Below, piece after piece: positions 23,901 through 38,100 of a DNA stretch of 64,000 nt. The stretch is from the NCBI GenBank assembly GCA_963693305.1, contig OY855913.1, positions 10,940,701 to 11,004,700 of the forward strand. The letters are read 5' to 3'. The stretch comes from Meandrina meandrites (Eukaryota; Cnidaria; Anthozoa; Scleractinia; Meandrinidae). The notes below the pieces were generated by a model, which was given only the letters and a program-made list of their open reading frames with translations, had not been told where the DNA came from and searched no databases. Each line of letters begins with the position of its first letter. The stretch's first letter is position 1. The position numbers and the translations under genes are program-made.

Positions 23901-26900
23901 GTTGCAGGATTTGTCAACTATAAGGTTTGCGTCTTCAAAATTTAAAACTGTACAGTTAAGAGCAGGGTGTGATGCATTCCATGTTAATTATGATGTGTTT
24001 GCTTTTATACATGCATGTATCAAAATTTAAGAGATGAAGACACTAAGCATGGTGCAATGTCAGAATTTCAGTTAGATTTAAGTTGTATGGTCCATATCCT
24101 ATTTCTTGTTGACATTTTTGCAAATGTGTAGTTTTCTGTATTACTGTTTTTCAGTAAACCTTTTACTCAGACATCCTCAATGTTAAATTTTAATGGCAGG
24201 AATACTAACAGGAATACTACAAACTAAAATGTTTAGTCTGTGAAACTTCCATAATTTTATAATATATATTTTTCAGTAGCATTGTGTAATCATTGACTTG
24301 TGACGAGATTTTGAGTCTATAGGATATCCTAATTTTATTTACTTATTTATTTATTATCTAATGCAGATTTGTCGTCTAAGTTTTCAAGCATCAGCTCCAT
24401 TAGATGCCATTTCACAATTCAGGAAACATGTTGATCTGTTCAAGGAGAAAGTTGGTTGCCCTGAACTGGCATTTGAACACTCTGCTTGGCTCTCTAAACA
24501 GTAAGTATTATGACTTTACAGCTCAATGAAATATAAAGCTAAGGCCAGTCGCTGATGAGAGTTGATGAGAGACTACTTTCATGAGAGTTGTCGTCAACTT
24601 TTGTCGGCTATCATCAACTTAGGCCAAACAGCAACAAGAGTCGTTGTGAGATTGTCAAAAGTGACTACAAATGACAGAAAACTCTCATCAACTCTCGTGA
24701 AGAATTTGAGCACATTTAAATTCGATGAGAGTTTTGGGGCAAACCAGATTGAGAGGTTGAACTCTCATCCTCGCCATTGCCTCGCCACTGCCCCTAGACA
24801 TATTCATGAATTAATTATTAATCATCAACGAAATTAATTAATTATCATTAAGGCCATAATGGAGCACTATAAATTGGATTTGCTAGGTTTAGTTTATTTG
24901 GAGAACTTTTTGATGAAGCGATCAGGAATGGACTGACAGCATTACAGGTAATTATTTTAATGTCTGCATTGGTGTCATAGCCTAATATCATAAGCCAATG
25001 TTCAACCCTGGGGCCCGTTTCTCTAATGCCGCAGAAACTTTTCAGGTCCGCAAAGCCATTTTGAGCTATCTGTATCTTGAAAACAGAGAAGTGTATAGGC
25101 CTAAAACTTTGTATGAATGGAACCTCTGTTCATATTAAAATATCTTGGACTTAACCAGCTCTGTAATCATAAGGTTTGAGATTTAGCTATGGCTTTCGGG
25201 GTGCAAAAACTTTTTGGGACCTTTAACAAACGGGTCTCTGGCCAGGGTCCATAATGAAACATTACAAAAACAGGAAATCTACAGATTTGGAAGCAGTAAC
25301 TAAACATGAGTTAACATGGTCCTACATTTAGTGTGAGTATCACTGCAAAAAACTACAAACATGGGTAGTGTTTAGTCAAGGCTAATCCAATATTTTATTT
25401 CAGACCCAACATCCAGGATTCTATTATCAACAAGCTGCCAATAATGCTATTGTGAGGAGACAGCTATGCCAGGGTTTGTGCCACGTAAGTACAGTGTCAA
25501 CAGATCAGAGTGGTTCAAATAGGAAATTTAAGATCCTTGGTTAATTTCTTACACTGAATTGGCATATTCATTTACAAATAAATAAAAAAAGATATCTGAT
25601 GAAGTATTAAAATTTATTTTAGAAAGTGATTTTTAAATTTTAATTATTTTTGATAATCACTTTTAAAATGGTATATTTTATGGTGCTGGTGAGTTTGAAT
25701 AACAGCTGCTTTGTTTCTTGTAATCCTTAGACTACCACTCCACTTTCCATGAATCCTTTGGAAAATGCTGGAAACTTGGATTTTTTTGGTCAGAGACCTT
25801 GGAGGCAAGGTTTTCAAGGTAATAGAAAGAACATTGAACTGCCCTCACCAGATCTACAGCACTAGCAAGCTGGTTTAGGTGGCAGAGCTCTTAATGCAGA
25901 GATCTTAAACATCACACATTGACTGCGAGACTCAGCTCAGGCAAACAAGTGTAGTCTTGCATTCTTTTATTAGTTCTCATACATTCAAACAAACATGAGA
26001 ACATCAATTCTATCAACAGCTAACTAAACGACCACTTTGTTTCTGAAGGAAAAAAAACTATAAAATTATGGGAATTTACAATGTTTTTATTTTTGCTTCA
26101 GTTTGCTAGGTTAAAGCGTAACAAGCTAGCATAATATACAGCCAACCATAACTATGCATACTTTGTGTTCCTTCCCAGGTTTAGTAACTAAAGGCAATTT
26201 GACTGTTATTTCTAGGGGCTGAACCACCAGATGCTGCAATTGAGCATGCTGGAATAATAGCATTACAGGCTCAGGAAATTCAGGTGGATCACTCGGTAAG
26301 TGATTATGAGAACATAACAGGCTCGAGCCTGGAGAATATGAGCAGGGTTGCTACAGGAGGGTCTTGACAAAGTGCGTGGCAGCGAGTCATGCAAGCCATT
26401 CCAGTTAGCCTTATAATTTGAAACACAGTGATTAATTAGCCTAAATAGCACTGTGGTTAGCCTTTACACTGGGATTAGGGATTTCTGGCTTGCATGGCTC
26501 ACAGGTTTGCATATCGCACACACTCCTACAGGACAGGGAGAAGTAGAAGGAATTTTCCTGTCAAGAAATAAACCATCTGGTCAGAGAAGTTCAAAATTTC
26601 GTATCAAATTCAGGGAAAGTCAGTAGTCTAAGATTATTTTTATTTTATGGTTACTGTAGGTTTAATAAAAAGTGTCATCAAGAACAGCTAACTTGCTGGA
26701 TGGACAATTGAAATTTTTTTCTGTAAAACAAACATTGTAGCAAATTAAAACTGTAAATCAGTCTTTTTGTATGATCAGTGAAAATTGTATTTGATAGGTA
26801 ATCTTTGTAAGCAGAATATACTTGGATTAGTGACTTGACTAGATAATATTATACTGACGTATAATTCCCCTTTCTTGCAACATCTCTTTATTTGCAGTGG

Positions 26901-29900
26901 ATCATTATTCCTCTTCTTAGCAGTGCAGTGGCTCAGTTTAAAAAATACAAGTCACCCAGGATGAAAAGATATCTAAGTGAGTAGGTTTTTCTTCACATCT
27001 GCCAGTGTAATTGCAGAGACTGCTTTCAATATTAATTCGTTTTAATCAAGTGAAGTTTTGCACATTTTCAGCTTAAGGTGATTCCACTGAAAAAGGAGTA
27101 ATTAAAATTTTCAAAGAGTTGGTCCAGTTCATGGCTATGTTATAAGCAATACAAAAATGCAATAAAAAATGGGGGTCACTGTGCTCATTTTTGTGCAACC
27201 TGGATGGCTATTATTAGTAAAATATGACTCGTGAGGTTTTTATTAGGAACCCTAGTAATCAGAATGGGGAATAGTCTCCTTCGCAGCCGTTGTTTGGGCT
27301 CGTCACGCAATGTTCCCTCCCCCACCAATGGCTGCAAACCAGAACCACATTCCTTTCTGCAGTTCAGCCAATCAAAGCTTCGCTCACATTTTTCTGAGCC
27401 AGTCGCGCCAAAACTGGCCGACTAAACCAATCAAAAGTACAAGTGTCTTATTGTGACCCCTTTGACATGCACCAGACATTGAATAAAACAAAGATTTACC
27501 TAAACAAAAGCGTCTGATTTGAAACCTTAAGTCCAAAACAATTAATTCCAAGTACAACAGGAATATAAGCTCAAGATTTGAAGCAATACAACAGCTTTTT
27601 GGTTAACAGCAACTGTCCGTTTTTGCCGATAGGTGTCAAAGCAACTGGGGTCGAAACAAAAGGAAAGGAATGTGGTTCTGGTTTAAGCAGCCGTTGGTGG
27701 GGGAGGGAGCGTTGCGTGACGAACCCAAACAACGGCTGCGAAGGAGACTAAATGGGGAACTGCCACTTCTAGAAAAAATCATTTCACATTGGAGAAACTG
27801 TGTTGTGAGTTCATGAGTAAACTGTTATTATTATTTCAAATGTTCCAGTGGTACAGATGGGTGAGGAGTATTACCATGCCAGAGATTACAGCAAAGCTTT
27901 AATGTAAGTGTATCATTCTTCATGTCTTTTACTCTTAACCCCATGGAGAACTCCATTCCTTTGATAGCTTGAGATTGAAAATAGTAATTGCAAAATGAAA
28001 TTAAGCTTTATGATAATCTGTGAATGAACTAAAAACAGCCCACATGGGGAATCTAAGTTTTGGCCAATATCCCTTTCTATGGCTTCCTCACAACAAGAAA
28101 TTGGCTCAATTTAGCTGCTAATTACCTTTGTTCCAGCATTTGAATGTTGCCATCAGGTTTCAGCTGAGTTGCCTGGTTTATTTTGGTATTTTTATAAAAA
28201 TGACTGTATTTCCAGCTTGTACCATTTGGCTGGTCTTTCGACAGGGTTTGAAGTGATGACTTTTGTCTGCTATCAATACAACTGTACTTTACCAACTAAG
28301 TTATGACAAAATTAAAAGCTGTTGAGAGAATATTTACTCTGTTTATTTGTTCCTCTTTCAGGTTGTTGGGTAGAGTCACCTGGGATTACCGCCGAGAAAA
28401 ATGGTGGTCACTTCTTACATCAGTTTTAATCACCTCACTTAGGTACGATATACTAGCTATGTTGTTATATGTAACACATTTTTTTTAATTTTGTGATCCT
28501 CATTCTTTTTCATCAATCTTGGTACATGTTTTCTCATGTACCATGTTGTCGACCTTTTTAGTTATTCAGTTTTGATGATTGTTATTTCAGGTGTGCTTAT
28601 CTGGTTGGTAATGTGCAAGAGTACATCACACTGTCACTTGAACTGATGGGTAGATGTATCCTTTCAAACATGTCTCCTTGTAACACTACCATGTCATTGC
28701 ATACATTGTACATGGGGCAAACGTGGTCATACTAACTTGCATGAAACAAGTCAAGCCACGATACATGTTTGCCCAGTGGGTTAATGAAGATTAAAGGAGT
28801 TTACTACATCTACAGTTTGAGTAAGTTGGAGAGCGGGGATAGCTCAGTGGTGTGAGCACTCGCTTCCCAACAATGTGGCCTTGGTTCGATTCCCGGACTC
28901 GGCGTCATATGTGGGTTGTGTTTGTTGTTGGTTCTCATCCTTACTCCGAGGGTTTTTCTCCGGGTTCTCCGGTTTTCCTCCCTTCACAAAAACCAACACT
29001 TCTTAATTCCTATTCGATCGGGAATTTTGCGCCACAGGTTTGTCATTGGAAAGACCGTTACGTGGGAGGGACCTCTGCTTATTGGAAGTTAAAAGTGGTG
29101 TTTGTATGGGATTGGGGACCTGACAAGTGTCTGTTTACGAGAGGTGTCTGCCGTTGGGATGTGTCCCTTACCTGAGCAGCGGTTCAACCGTATTAGTTAG
29201 TTGTCCTTAGTTGTTCATAGTAATCCTTAGTTTCCTTCAGTTGCCTTCGCGTGTAATTGTTATATTGTTCTTAGTCGCCCTAAATATATACTCTTGACTG
29301 ATTGATGAATAATATGTGTTGGTAAATCAGGATTTTAACCCTCTGTTCCAATATTGTTATGAATATTTCCTTGATTCTAAAAACCAACAAGATGTTGAAA
29401 ATTCTCCTGAAGAGAAAACAAGATGTCAGACGAACCTCATTCAAGTCATGTCGGTAAGCGGAACACTTTCATGTTGTAAGGGCTGTCTAGTGATGGTTAA
29501 TCTTACAGTTCAAAATTAATGTCATGTTTGAATTGCGGGTAAACGACTTAATGCGTGAAAGATTATCATATCGCAGTTATATACACGTAACTTAAGCAGT
29601 TGCAAAAGAAAGCATCAAAAATTTTTCTCATCAACACATATCAGACACTAGCGGTATCAACACCCAAGTGTATGTATGTTCTCATGCTGAAGTTGAGCCA
29701 TGACCTCTGCTTTCATGTCAAGACCTACAAACAGAGTGAACCTAAGCTTAAAGATTGTGTTATTCCCAATTTTCTTGTAAATATATAAACAGAATGAATG
29801 CCCTGAACCCGAGCCAGGATGTGACTTTGAAGCGGTGGAGGAAGCAAAGGAATTGTGGAAAACACTGAAGGCATCGCCACAGACACCCCAGGTGTTTACA

Positions 29901-32101
29901 ATACAGATGGAACAAATAGCACCATTTGGTGAGTATGAATATGGTATATCAGCAGATTTTGAGCTGGGGTGGCGCAGAGGTGAGAGCGCTCGCCTTCCAC
30001 CAATGTGGCCCGGGTTCAATTCCCGGACCCGGCGTCACATGCAGGTCGAGTTTGTTGTTGGCTCTCGTCCTTGCCCCGAGGCGTTTCCTCCCTCCAGAAA
30101 AACCAACACTTCCAAACTCCAATTCGATCAGGAGTACACGGCCCCTCAAGCATTTCTAAATAAAGGTAATTTATTATTGCTTTTTTTTTATCCACTAAAA
30201 AAGAAAGTTTTTTCAATCTCTGAAATTGTTGTTTTATCCATAACTTTCGGAAATTGTGTCGTCACTTCTTTAGTGGATTTTTGCCCTGAAGAAGGGATAG
30301 CAGTCCCGAACGTTGACTGGCTGATCATGAGAGAAACGGTACCATGTTCACCTGACAGAGCAAGCACTACTAAGGCACACATACTGTATATGTATCATGA
30401 TTTCGAATGTTTCCTTCTCAGTGTTGTGTGTTCCCTACAGAGCGGAGATGATTGTAGTTAAATTGTTGTCAAGTATTCATTGTGCTTTTTGCCTGTTTTG
30501 TTGATTATCGTATTTTCTTTCCCACTAGTTGAATGCAAGGCCGTTTTTGATTCGTTTACAACCACAGCCGATTCTGCCATCATTCTTCAGATTTACTTGA
30601 GGTTTGTGTTTGCTGTAGTTTTCAACCAAACAGTCACAAATCAAGTGCTTCGTAACCAAGTTAATAACTTTGCTATTTTTGTTCCAGGGTGACCTGTCCA
30701 TTTCCAATCCGTTTTTCTAAGATCGCCGTTTTCTTTAGTAATCAGGTAGGTTAAAAATATAACGTATTTCTTTAACATAGGAAAAGTGTTTCCCTTTTGC
30801 TAAAGAGATATGTAAAGTAAAATATTATTTAAGCCACAACTATTCACTCCCTTGTTTCTGTTGTCATATTTTCGTCTGTTTTGTGTTTATAGTTTTATAA
30901 CCAGCAGTGTGTAGTGGAGACTGGATTGACACAAGGAGAGGGTGGGCTGTATCTCCTACCAGCCAAGACTAAAGTCATTCCATTCCAGCTTGTTCCACAA
31001 CCAGAGGATGTTGGAAAACAGCTTCAGGTAAAATACTCTAGCATCTGAACTAAAAATCCTTTTGTCATTTGCATCTCTTGTATGTTAAGAATTCTTATTA
31101 TATGGTTAGAGCTTGTTGAGATATAATACACGCAGATTTCACTGGCTAACATTCGGGCCGGATTTTCACGGGTATTATAAGCGATTTTAATGCCCGGCTG
31201 ACAGGCAAAGCGCGGGCAACAGCGCGGAAAAGAGAGCCATATATACATGTACGATAAACCGAGCGAAGCGTGGACCGAGCGAAGCGTGATCCATACAGAC
31301 CTCTCGGTTATTAAAGGAGAAATAGATCATGTATATTGCAGTTATGTGTTCAGCCTGCTGATGTCTCCCTGTTGCGTACTTTTGCCCTCATCTTGAAATT
31401 CAAAATGGTGGCCAAGGTTCGATCAGGGTAAAACGGCTTGGCTTTTCTCGGTAATCATAAGACTCTCGCAAGCTTTTCTTAGGCATCGTTTACACGGATG
31501 CGGTTTCCAATCGATACGGTTTCATAACCTCGAAACCACATCGAAAATGACACAGGTTTTCCAAGTGTTTTCGGATGTTATTTTATAAGCAAGTGGTGCC
31601 CTCCGTGGGACGTTCACCGTTTCGCATTTTCAAAACGATGCTTTTTCAATATCAGTCTCGATAGGTGCCGTGTAGACGAAGGGCGTAACCACAAACCGCG
31701 TCCATATAAACTGCCTCGGAAAGTCTCATGTTTGTTGTGTTGTTCCCAGGTCACCTCCGTCGCTCTTGAGCTTGGTTCCCGTGAGTCTCGGTGTGCCGTG
31801 TTAGTGTGGAGTGGCTGGGGAGGGGAGGCTGCCACTGCTAACAACTCCTTTGTGTCTTACGGCTTAAAATCCGCCAGCAAGGAAGATCAGATCGATTGGG
31901 ATGATTTAAAAGTTGTCTCTAAAATCAAGTAAGCATTGCGAAAGATATCTTTTGTGTGCGTGCTTTTGTAGACTACAAAAAAATCCTTGTTGAATATTTT
32001 TTTGAATGGCATGCGTGATGTCAAAAGGAATACATGTGAAAAGATTCTAAATCACGAGTCGAAGACGAGTGGTTAATACCATTCAATGTTGTTTTGTGTG
32101 T

Positions 32102-32132
<31 letters not shown>

Positions 32133-35100
32133 GCGAGCCGGAGGGGACAGGGTGCTTTAATCCTTTAGCATTTATTCTAGTTTAACAAATCGACCTTTTT
32201 ACCATGGTCTGCATTCTTGTAGACCATAGAAATGACATCTAAAATGTGCAAAACTCAAGGGGAACCACAAGTCACAGGGGAGTGGTTTCACTGCAAAACT
32301 TTGGACATGTTATTTCGTCCTTTCGTGGTCCGTAAGAGGGCAGACCATGGAAAAATGTGGTCGATTTGCTTTATACAACAAAACTGAAAATTAACCAGCG
32401 AATTGGAAGGAAAATCAACGCGAAGACGCGCGCGCGCGCGTGAGACAGCTGCTTGGATCGCCGTTTTTCCACTTGTAGCCATCGTACATGCGGGAAATGT
32501 CGCCCCCAATGTTCTAGTTGACATTTAACAAATTGACGGAGTTTGGTTTTGGAAAAGTGGATAGTTTCTCAAGTTTTCCGAAGTTTGCCTCGCGTTGCGT
32601 TACAGGTTACACTCTGATGGACCATAGCCCTCGACCAATGAGCGGGCGAGAATTCTCTTTGTTATTGATTGTATAAATGCGCCTGCTTGTATCCAGGAAC
32701 CGCTTCAGCATAGAAATAATAAACGGCACGCAATGCATGCAGAAGCGATGACGTTTCACAAGGGGTCTTTAAGACTTTTCAGGAAATTTGGCAGAAAATT
32801 TCAAGAAAGTTAATAAAAATAGCTGACAACTTCTGTGTTGAATGATTGTTCGACAAAAGTTGCGTTATGTTTCAGGGAGATATCTGATACTGACGACATA
32901 TTATACAAGGTCAAACGCTGTCTTGAAATTGTTGAGCCCTTTTGTTTTAAAAAAAATTAAAGATTTCTGTTTACTAAATCTTATAAAACACATCAAATAT
33001 AATTAGTCTCTTTCACTTATACTTAGAATTAGTCCTTTCTAACTGCCCGGGAGTATTTTGCTTTAAGTTCTATGCAGTGCTTTCTTGTTGAGTTAAACAT
33101 GATTTCTTTTCTACTGACGTTTATTCCTGAACAACTTCTGTGTTGAATGACTGTTTGACAAAAGCTGTGTTATCTTGTAGCGCGACATCCGATACTGACG
33201 ACATACGATACAAGGTCAAACGCTGTCTTGAAAATGTTTAGCCCTTTTCTTTTAAAAAATGTAAAGATTTCTGTTTACTAAATCTAATAAAACACATCAA
33301 ATATAATTTATGTCTTTCGTTTATACATAGAATCAGTCCTTTCTAACTGCCCGGGAGTATTTTGCTTTGAGTTCTACGCCGTGATTTCTTGTTGAGTTTT
33401 ACTTGAATTCTTTTCTACTGACGTTTATCCCTGAAGTTAGTTCCAAATTTTATTCGGTTCTAGAAAGATCGGTCGATTGCAACAGGCAACAGATCCCGTC
33501 CGTCCACTCACGCGACGACAAGAACAAGAACACAAACCATGCACCTAGTTCCCAATGCTCTTCGGTTCAATTCAGGGAGTAATCGCGCTCACACCGTAAC
33601 ACCAAAAATTCCATAAATTCCATCGCTTTTTCGCTTTACAGCATTAACCGATGACGTCATTATATGACGTCATCGCTTAAAAAAGGTAAAGTCTGTATAC
33701 GAGCCTAGTGGCCCATCAGGTCAGAGCTTATCCCGGTTTCCGTAGCATGAAGCGACAAGGAGTATTTCTACTCCCCCCTGGATGGGATGCTAGTCAGTCC
33801 CAGGGTTACCCCCAGCAGTAAATTCACCGGTACCCATCCATTTACACACCTGGGTGGAGAGAGGCACTATGAGAGTGAAGTGTCTTGCCCAAGAACACAA
33901 TGCATGCAGTGCCCCGGCTAGGGCTTGAACCCGGACCGTTCGATCCGGAGTCCAGCGCACTAACCATTAGGCCACAGCACCTCCCACAGTATAGAAATAA
34001 TCAGTAGGTTTTCCCTGATCATAGCAGTCCCGTCTTCAGATGTTAATTGTGTTCGACCGTGTAAAACGTTTATAGTTACAAAAGGGAGCTACGACAACAA
34101 AGCAAGAATATATACAAGCAGCAAGGTCTTTGTTAAGTGTTTGTTTTGCGAGGCTCTGTTTTATTAATAGCTGTAAGTTGTGAAGCGAACTTCCGTGTCG
34201 AAACTTTCTCCAAATTCCGAAGTAACAGCTGCATAAAATTATGATAACTGCTAGAATCAGGCGTAATGCATTTAAAGTTATTGATATCTTGTTTAACGTT
34301 CGCTTTTACTAACGATCATAAAACGAGAACGGAATCGAAAACATAAAAACAGTCCTTTGAGTTTGATCTGAGAAGATGACAGGTGCTACTCCATGCAGGG
34401 AAACATCAATTTTGACTATCAAGTAACTTCTGGCTTCGTTGTAAATTTTTTAATTGTTTCTTTTTTACAAGGTAATAATCATCCCTGAACAACCCAATTT
34501 TAAATTATTGTCTGTTTGTAAATGGCATATCAAATTCAGCTGGTTTGGAAGATTGCCTATTATTTGCTTATTGTCGCGACTTGGATAAAAATACTCTCGA
34601 TCTACGTGTTCTGAGGCGGCTGTAACTACAGGCTACGTGCAATTTTACATGCAGAGGAAATGTTTAGGGCTTCATTTCAACAGAAGAGTTATAAACAGCT
34701 GTTTCCTCCATGTCTTATTTGTCTTGAATTTTCACTGAGAATTATTCAGCTTCGAGAACACCGCCGCCAGTTTTAAGGTCCAATTTTATCCTGAATAGGC
34801 ACGGGCTATTTCATGAATTATATATTTACTTCCATTCAATTTTCTACGCCATGCAATTCTTTACTCTGCCACAAATTTGTGAGCTGTTTATCGAATTTTA
34901 CCATCTGAATTTTTGCCTCAAGTGAAAACTTAATTTGAAAAACAGCACAGAATCATTATGACATACTTAGAATCAAACTCAGATTTTCGTGTTGAACGCT
35001 ATATCTGGATAAAAGACTTCGTGCCAAAAGGAACTACAAGCAAAGAGTACACAAAAAATAATTAATTAAATAACGGCAATATCAATAGATCAACTTCAAT

Positions 35101-38100
35101 ACTATCACGCCACTGTTGTTTACATGTTTTTTAACAAGCGCCTGCGCTCCTAGATGTCGCGTGGCTAAGTTAAGTATTTTATTGTGTTGTATAACTTCCT
35201 GTCACCGTTCAAACGCCAGTTTTGAGTAATTGGGACCGGTTCTTAATGTTCTCATGTATCGCCGGCATCAAAGGGGAAACCCTAATATTTCTTTTTGTTA
35301 TAGCTGTCCTGTTCATTGCTTTTGCCTTCTGAGAAGACACAAACCCAGCGCCCTTTTAAACTCAGGAATTCTTAAAGTATACACAACCGGATTTACGAAA
35401 GAGCTTGAATAATTTAGAAGGTTTGCAACCGCATAAGTTCTCGTAGATGTGGAGATGTCACGAACGTGTAAAATATTTAAGATAATTAAAGGGAGCCACG
35501 ACAGCAAGGCAAGAAAAGATACAAGCAACAAGGTCTTTGTTAAGCGTTTGTTTTGCGAGGCTCTGTTTAGCTGCTGTGAAGTGAAACTTCCGTGTTGAAA
35601 CTTTCTCCAAATGTCGATGTTACAACCGCATATAATGAATGTCAGAGTCAAGGTGTACGGTGTCCAAACATACACAGCGTGTTCGGCTGAAATTGAGTGA
35701 TATAATACCGTGAGAACTGACGATATAAACAGTGCTAGTGTCCACACCATAACAGTTACAATGCGATATGCTCGCATCGACAATGTTCGGTGCTTAAGTG
35801 GCCAATACGTTGCGTGAAATCTCTCTCCGGCTATCACGGCCGCAGAAATTAGAGAGGCTTGGCTGAGAGCAGTGTCAATGACAGTGTGTGAAATAAGGAA
35901 AGACCTATTCGACACTATTTCTCCTTTCCATAGGTCGTAAGGACGGCCCACGTTGAAGCTATAGATAGGTACAGACAGTGTTCCTAGCATCAGATCAGCA
36001 AACGCCATGTTGATCACTAGAAATAAACTTTTCTTGCAAAGTCTCTTGTTAACTGCAAACTGAAAAATAATGAGCAAGTTCCCTGCAACAATTAAGACAG
36101 ATACCAACATGAAGGCGCTACACAACGCGATGCCTTCTGTCTTAGAAGAAACAATCGTTGTTGATGAACCATTCGCATTCTCCGGGGTAACGTTACCTGG
36201 CGATGTGGTGGTCATTTTTGAACGAAAACGTTTGAACTTTGATGCTAGGCTGAAAAGGATGCGTTGTTACTGCAGTGCGGCTGCGGCTAAGTTTTGATAG
36301 CAGTCAAGTGGTATGTCGGAGCGCTGTTTGTATTTTCCTTTTTCCCCCGTTACAAGGCCAATCATCATTCACCACTCAGACCACATCATTAAGCAAAATT
36401 GACTGCTGCGTCAATCACGTTTTAATTCTATTTTTGTAGGCTTTGCCATCTGCAGCAGTGTTCCGCGGAAATTTATAACGCACGTAGTTTAAAGAGAGTG
36501 TATCACGGCTCGACGTATGTGCAAGCTATAACGTTAGCCCATTCTACTCTAGTCCCTGGGTTCCTTGACTGGATATTCTTTCGTTATACATGTATTTCAA
36601 AACACAAACGCCCTTCTTTTTCAGCTATTTCTATATAAAAACGATGATTATTATCGTATTCTTATCGTACAGTATGATTGATTGGTAATAACAGAATCTT
36701 GTGTCATCCAATTCTGTCTGTAATCAAACTTAGTTGTTTGTTTGTTTGTTTGTGTTTTTCGTTAGAGCTACTTTTAGTACATGAGTTATTTACAATTTGA
36801 CATAAAATCTTGTTCAAACGAGACTTGTAAGTGTCTGGAATGGGTTTGTAATGGTCTTAGATGTGCTATCTGCGAGCCAAGTTCACTGCTGCTTACCTTG
36901 TAAAACAAGTCAAACCGATCGCACTACAACTTAAACTATTAATAATCAAGACAGTCATATCCCGCAGTGTTAAAGTTATTTATTCTCACAATCAATCAAC
37001 CAACCAACCAGACAAACAAACAAACGAACAAACAATCGATCATCATTTAATCAATCGATCAATCAATCAATCAAGTTTCGTTAAAACACAGTCCCGTAGA
37101 ATTCCGGTTATAAACCCTGGGGGGTGTCTTATATACGGAATAAAAAACAACGTTTCGAAACGAACTACGGCACAACCTCGTTCCCAGGGTCTCTCTCTCC
37201 CCGCCCCCCAGAGCTCTAGGCGGCGGGGAGAGAGAGACCCTGGGAACGAGGTTGACTACGGCAGTGTTGATCGAAATGCGTTTTTTAAGTTAAAAAGTCA
37301 TAATAAAGCAACGTTTAGCCCATTTTCAGTACTGCCATCCAGCAAAGGGGGACGTTTTTTTATAACCGGATGTAATTTTTTAGTTTTACTTATTTTCTTA
37401 AATTAAATCAACTCCTACCGATACCAGTCTTTGTACAATATCCAGATAACTCGTAATCAACTGACTCCTGTATTTTCAAATGCTAGAGTTGAACCACGCA
37501 AGCCTAAAATTGACATCAAACTTAAGCATGAGCCGCCGGCCCTGGTGAATGAGTTTTATGAACTTCAGCTGGTTGTTGAAAGCTTGGAAGACACGCCTGT
37601 GAAAGACCTCAGGTATGCCACACTGGTGTACATGTTTCTAACACGTTCCCCCAGATCTTCGACAGCTTCACTTAGCAATCTGGTTTGCCTAACGTACCGC
37701 CTTAAATATTCGTTGACATTTCAAATTTTTATATATTTTAGAGTGTGGTTAGGATTTCAGGACGAACACGAGTCTGCTGAGAGTGGTAAGTAATATATCA
37801 AACACGAGGGAGAGTGTTTCATCACATTTCCGAACACCAAGAAAAGAATTGAAAATACGACGCGTAGCGGAGTATTTTTGACGAACTTCGAGGTTTTTGG
37901 ACATGTGATGAAACACTCTCACGAGTGTTTGATATATCTTCTCAATCGAAATTAAAACTACGGAGAAAACAGAGAAATAAAATCTGAAAAATCTATGCTA
38001 ATTAAGATCAGATTTCAAACTATCGTCACGGTTCTGATTTCCTTTCTGTTTGCCAGATGAATTATTAATGAGTTTGAGAAGTTTGTATAGAAAAGTTTTT

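Noticed and set aside
36861..37406. 181-codon plus-strand frame in TRAPPC11 intron 23
   Set aside because: It runs through tetranucleotide repeats and a palindromic MITE; no domain.
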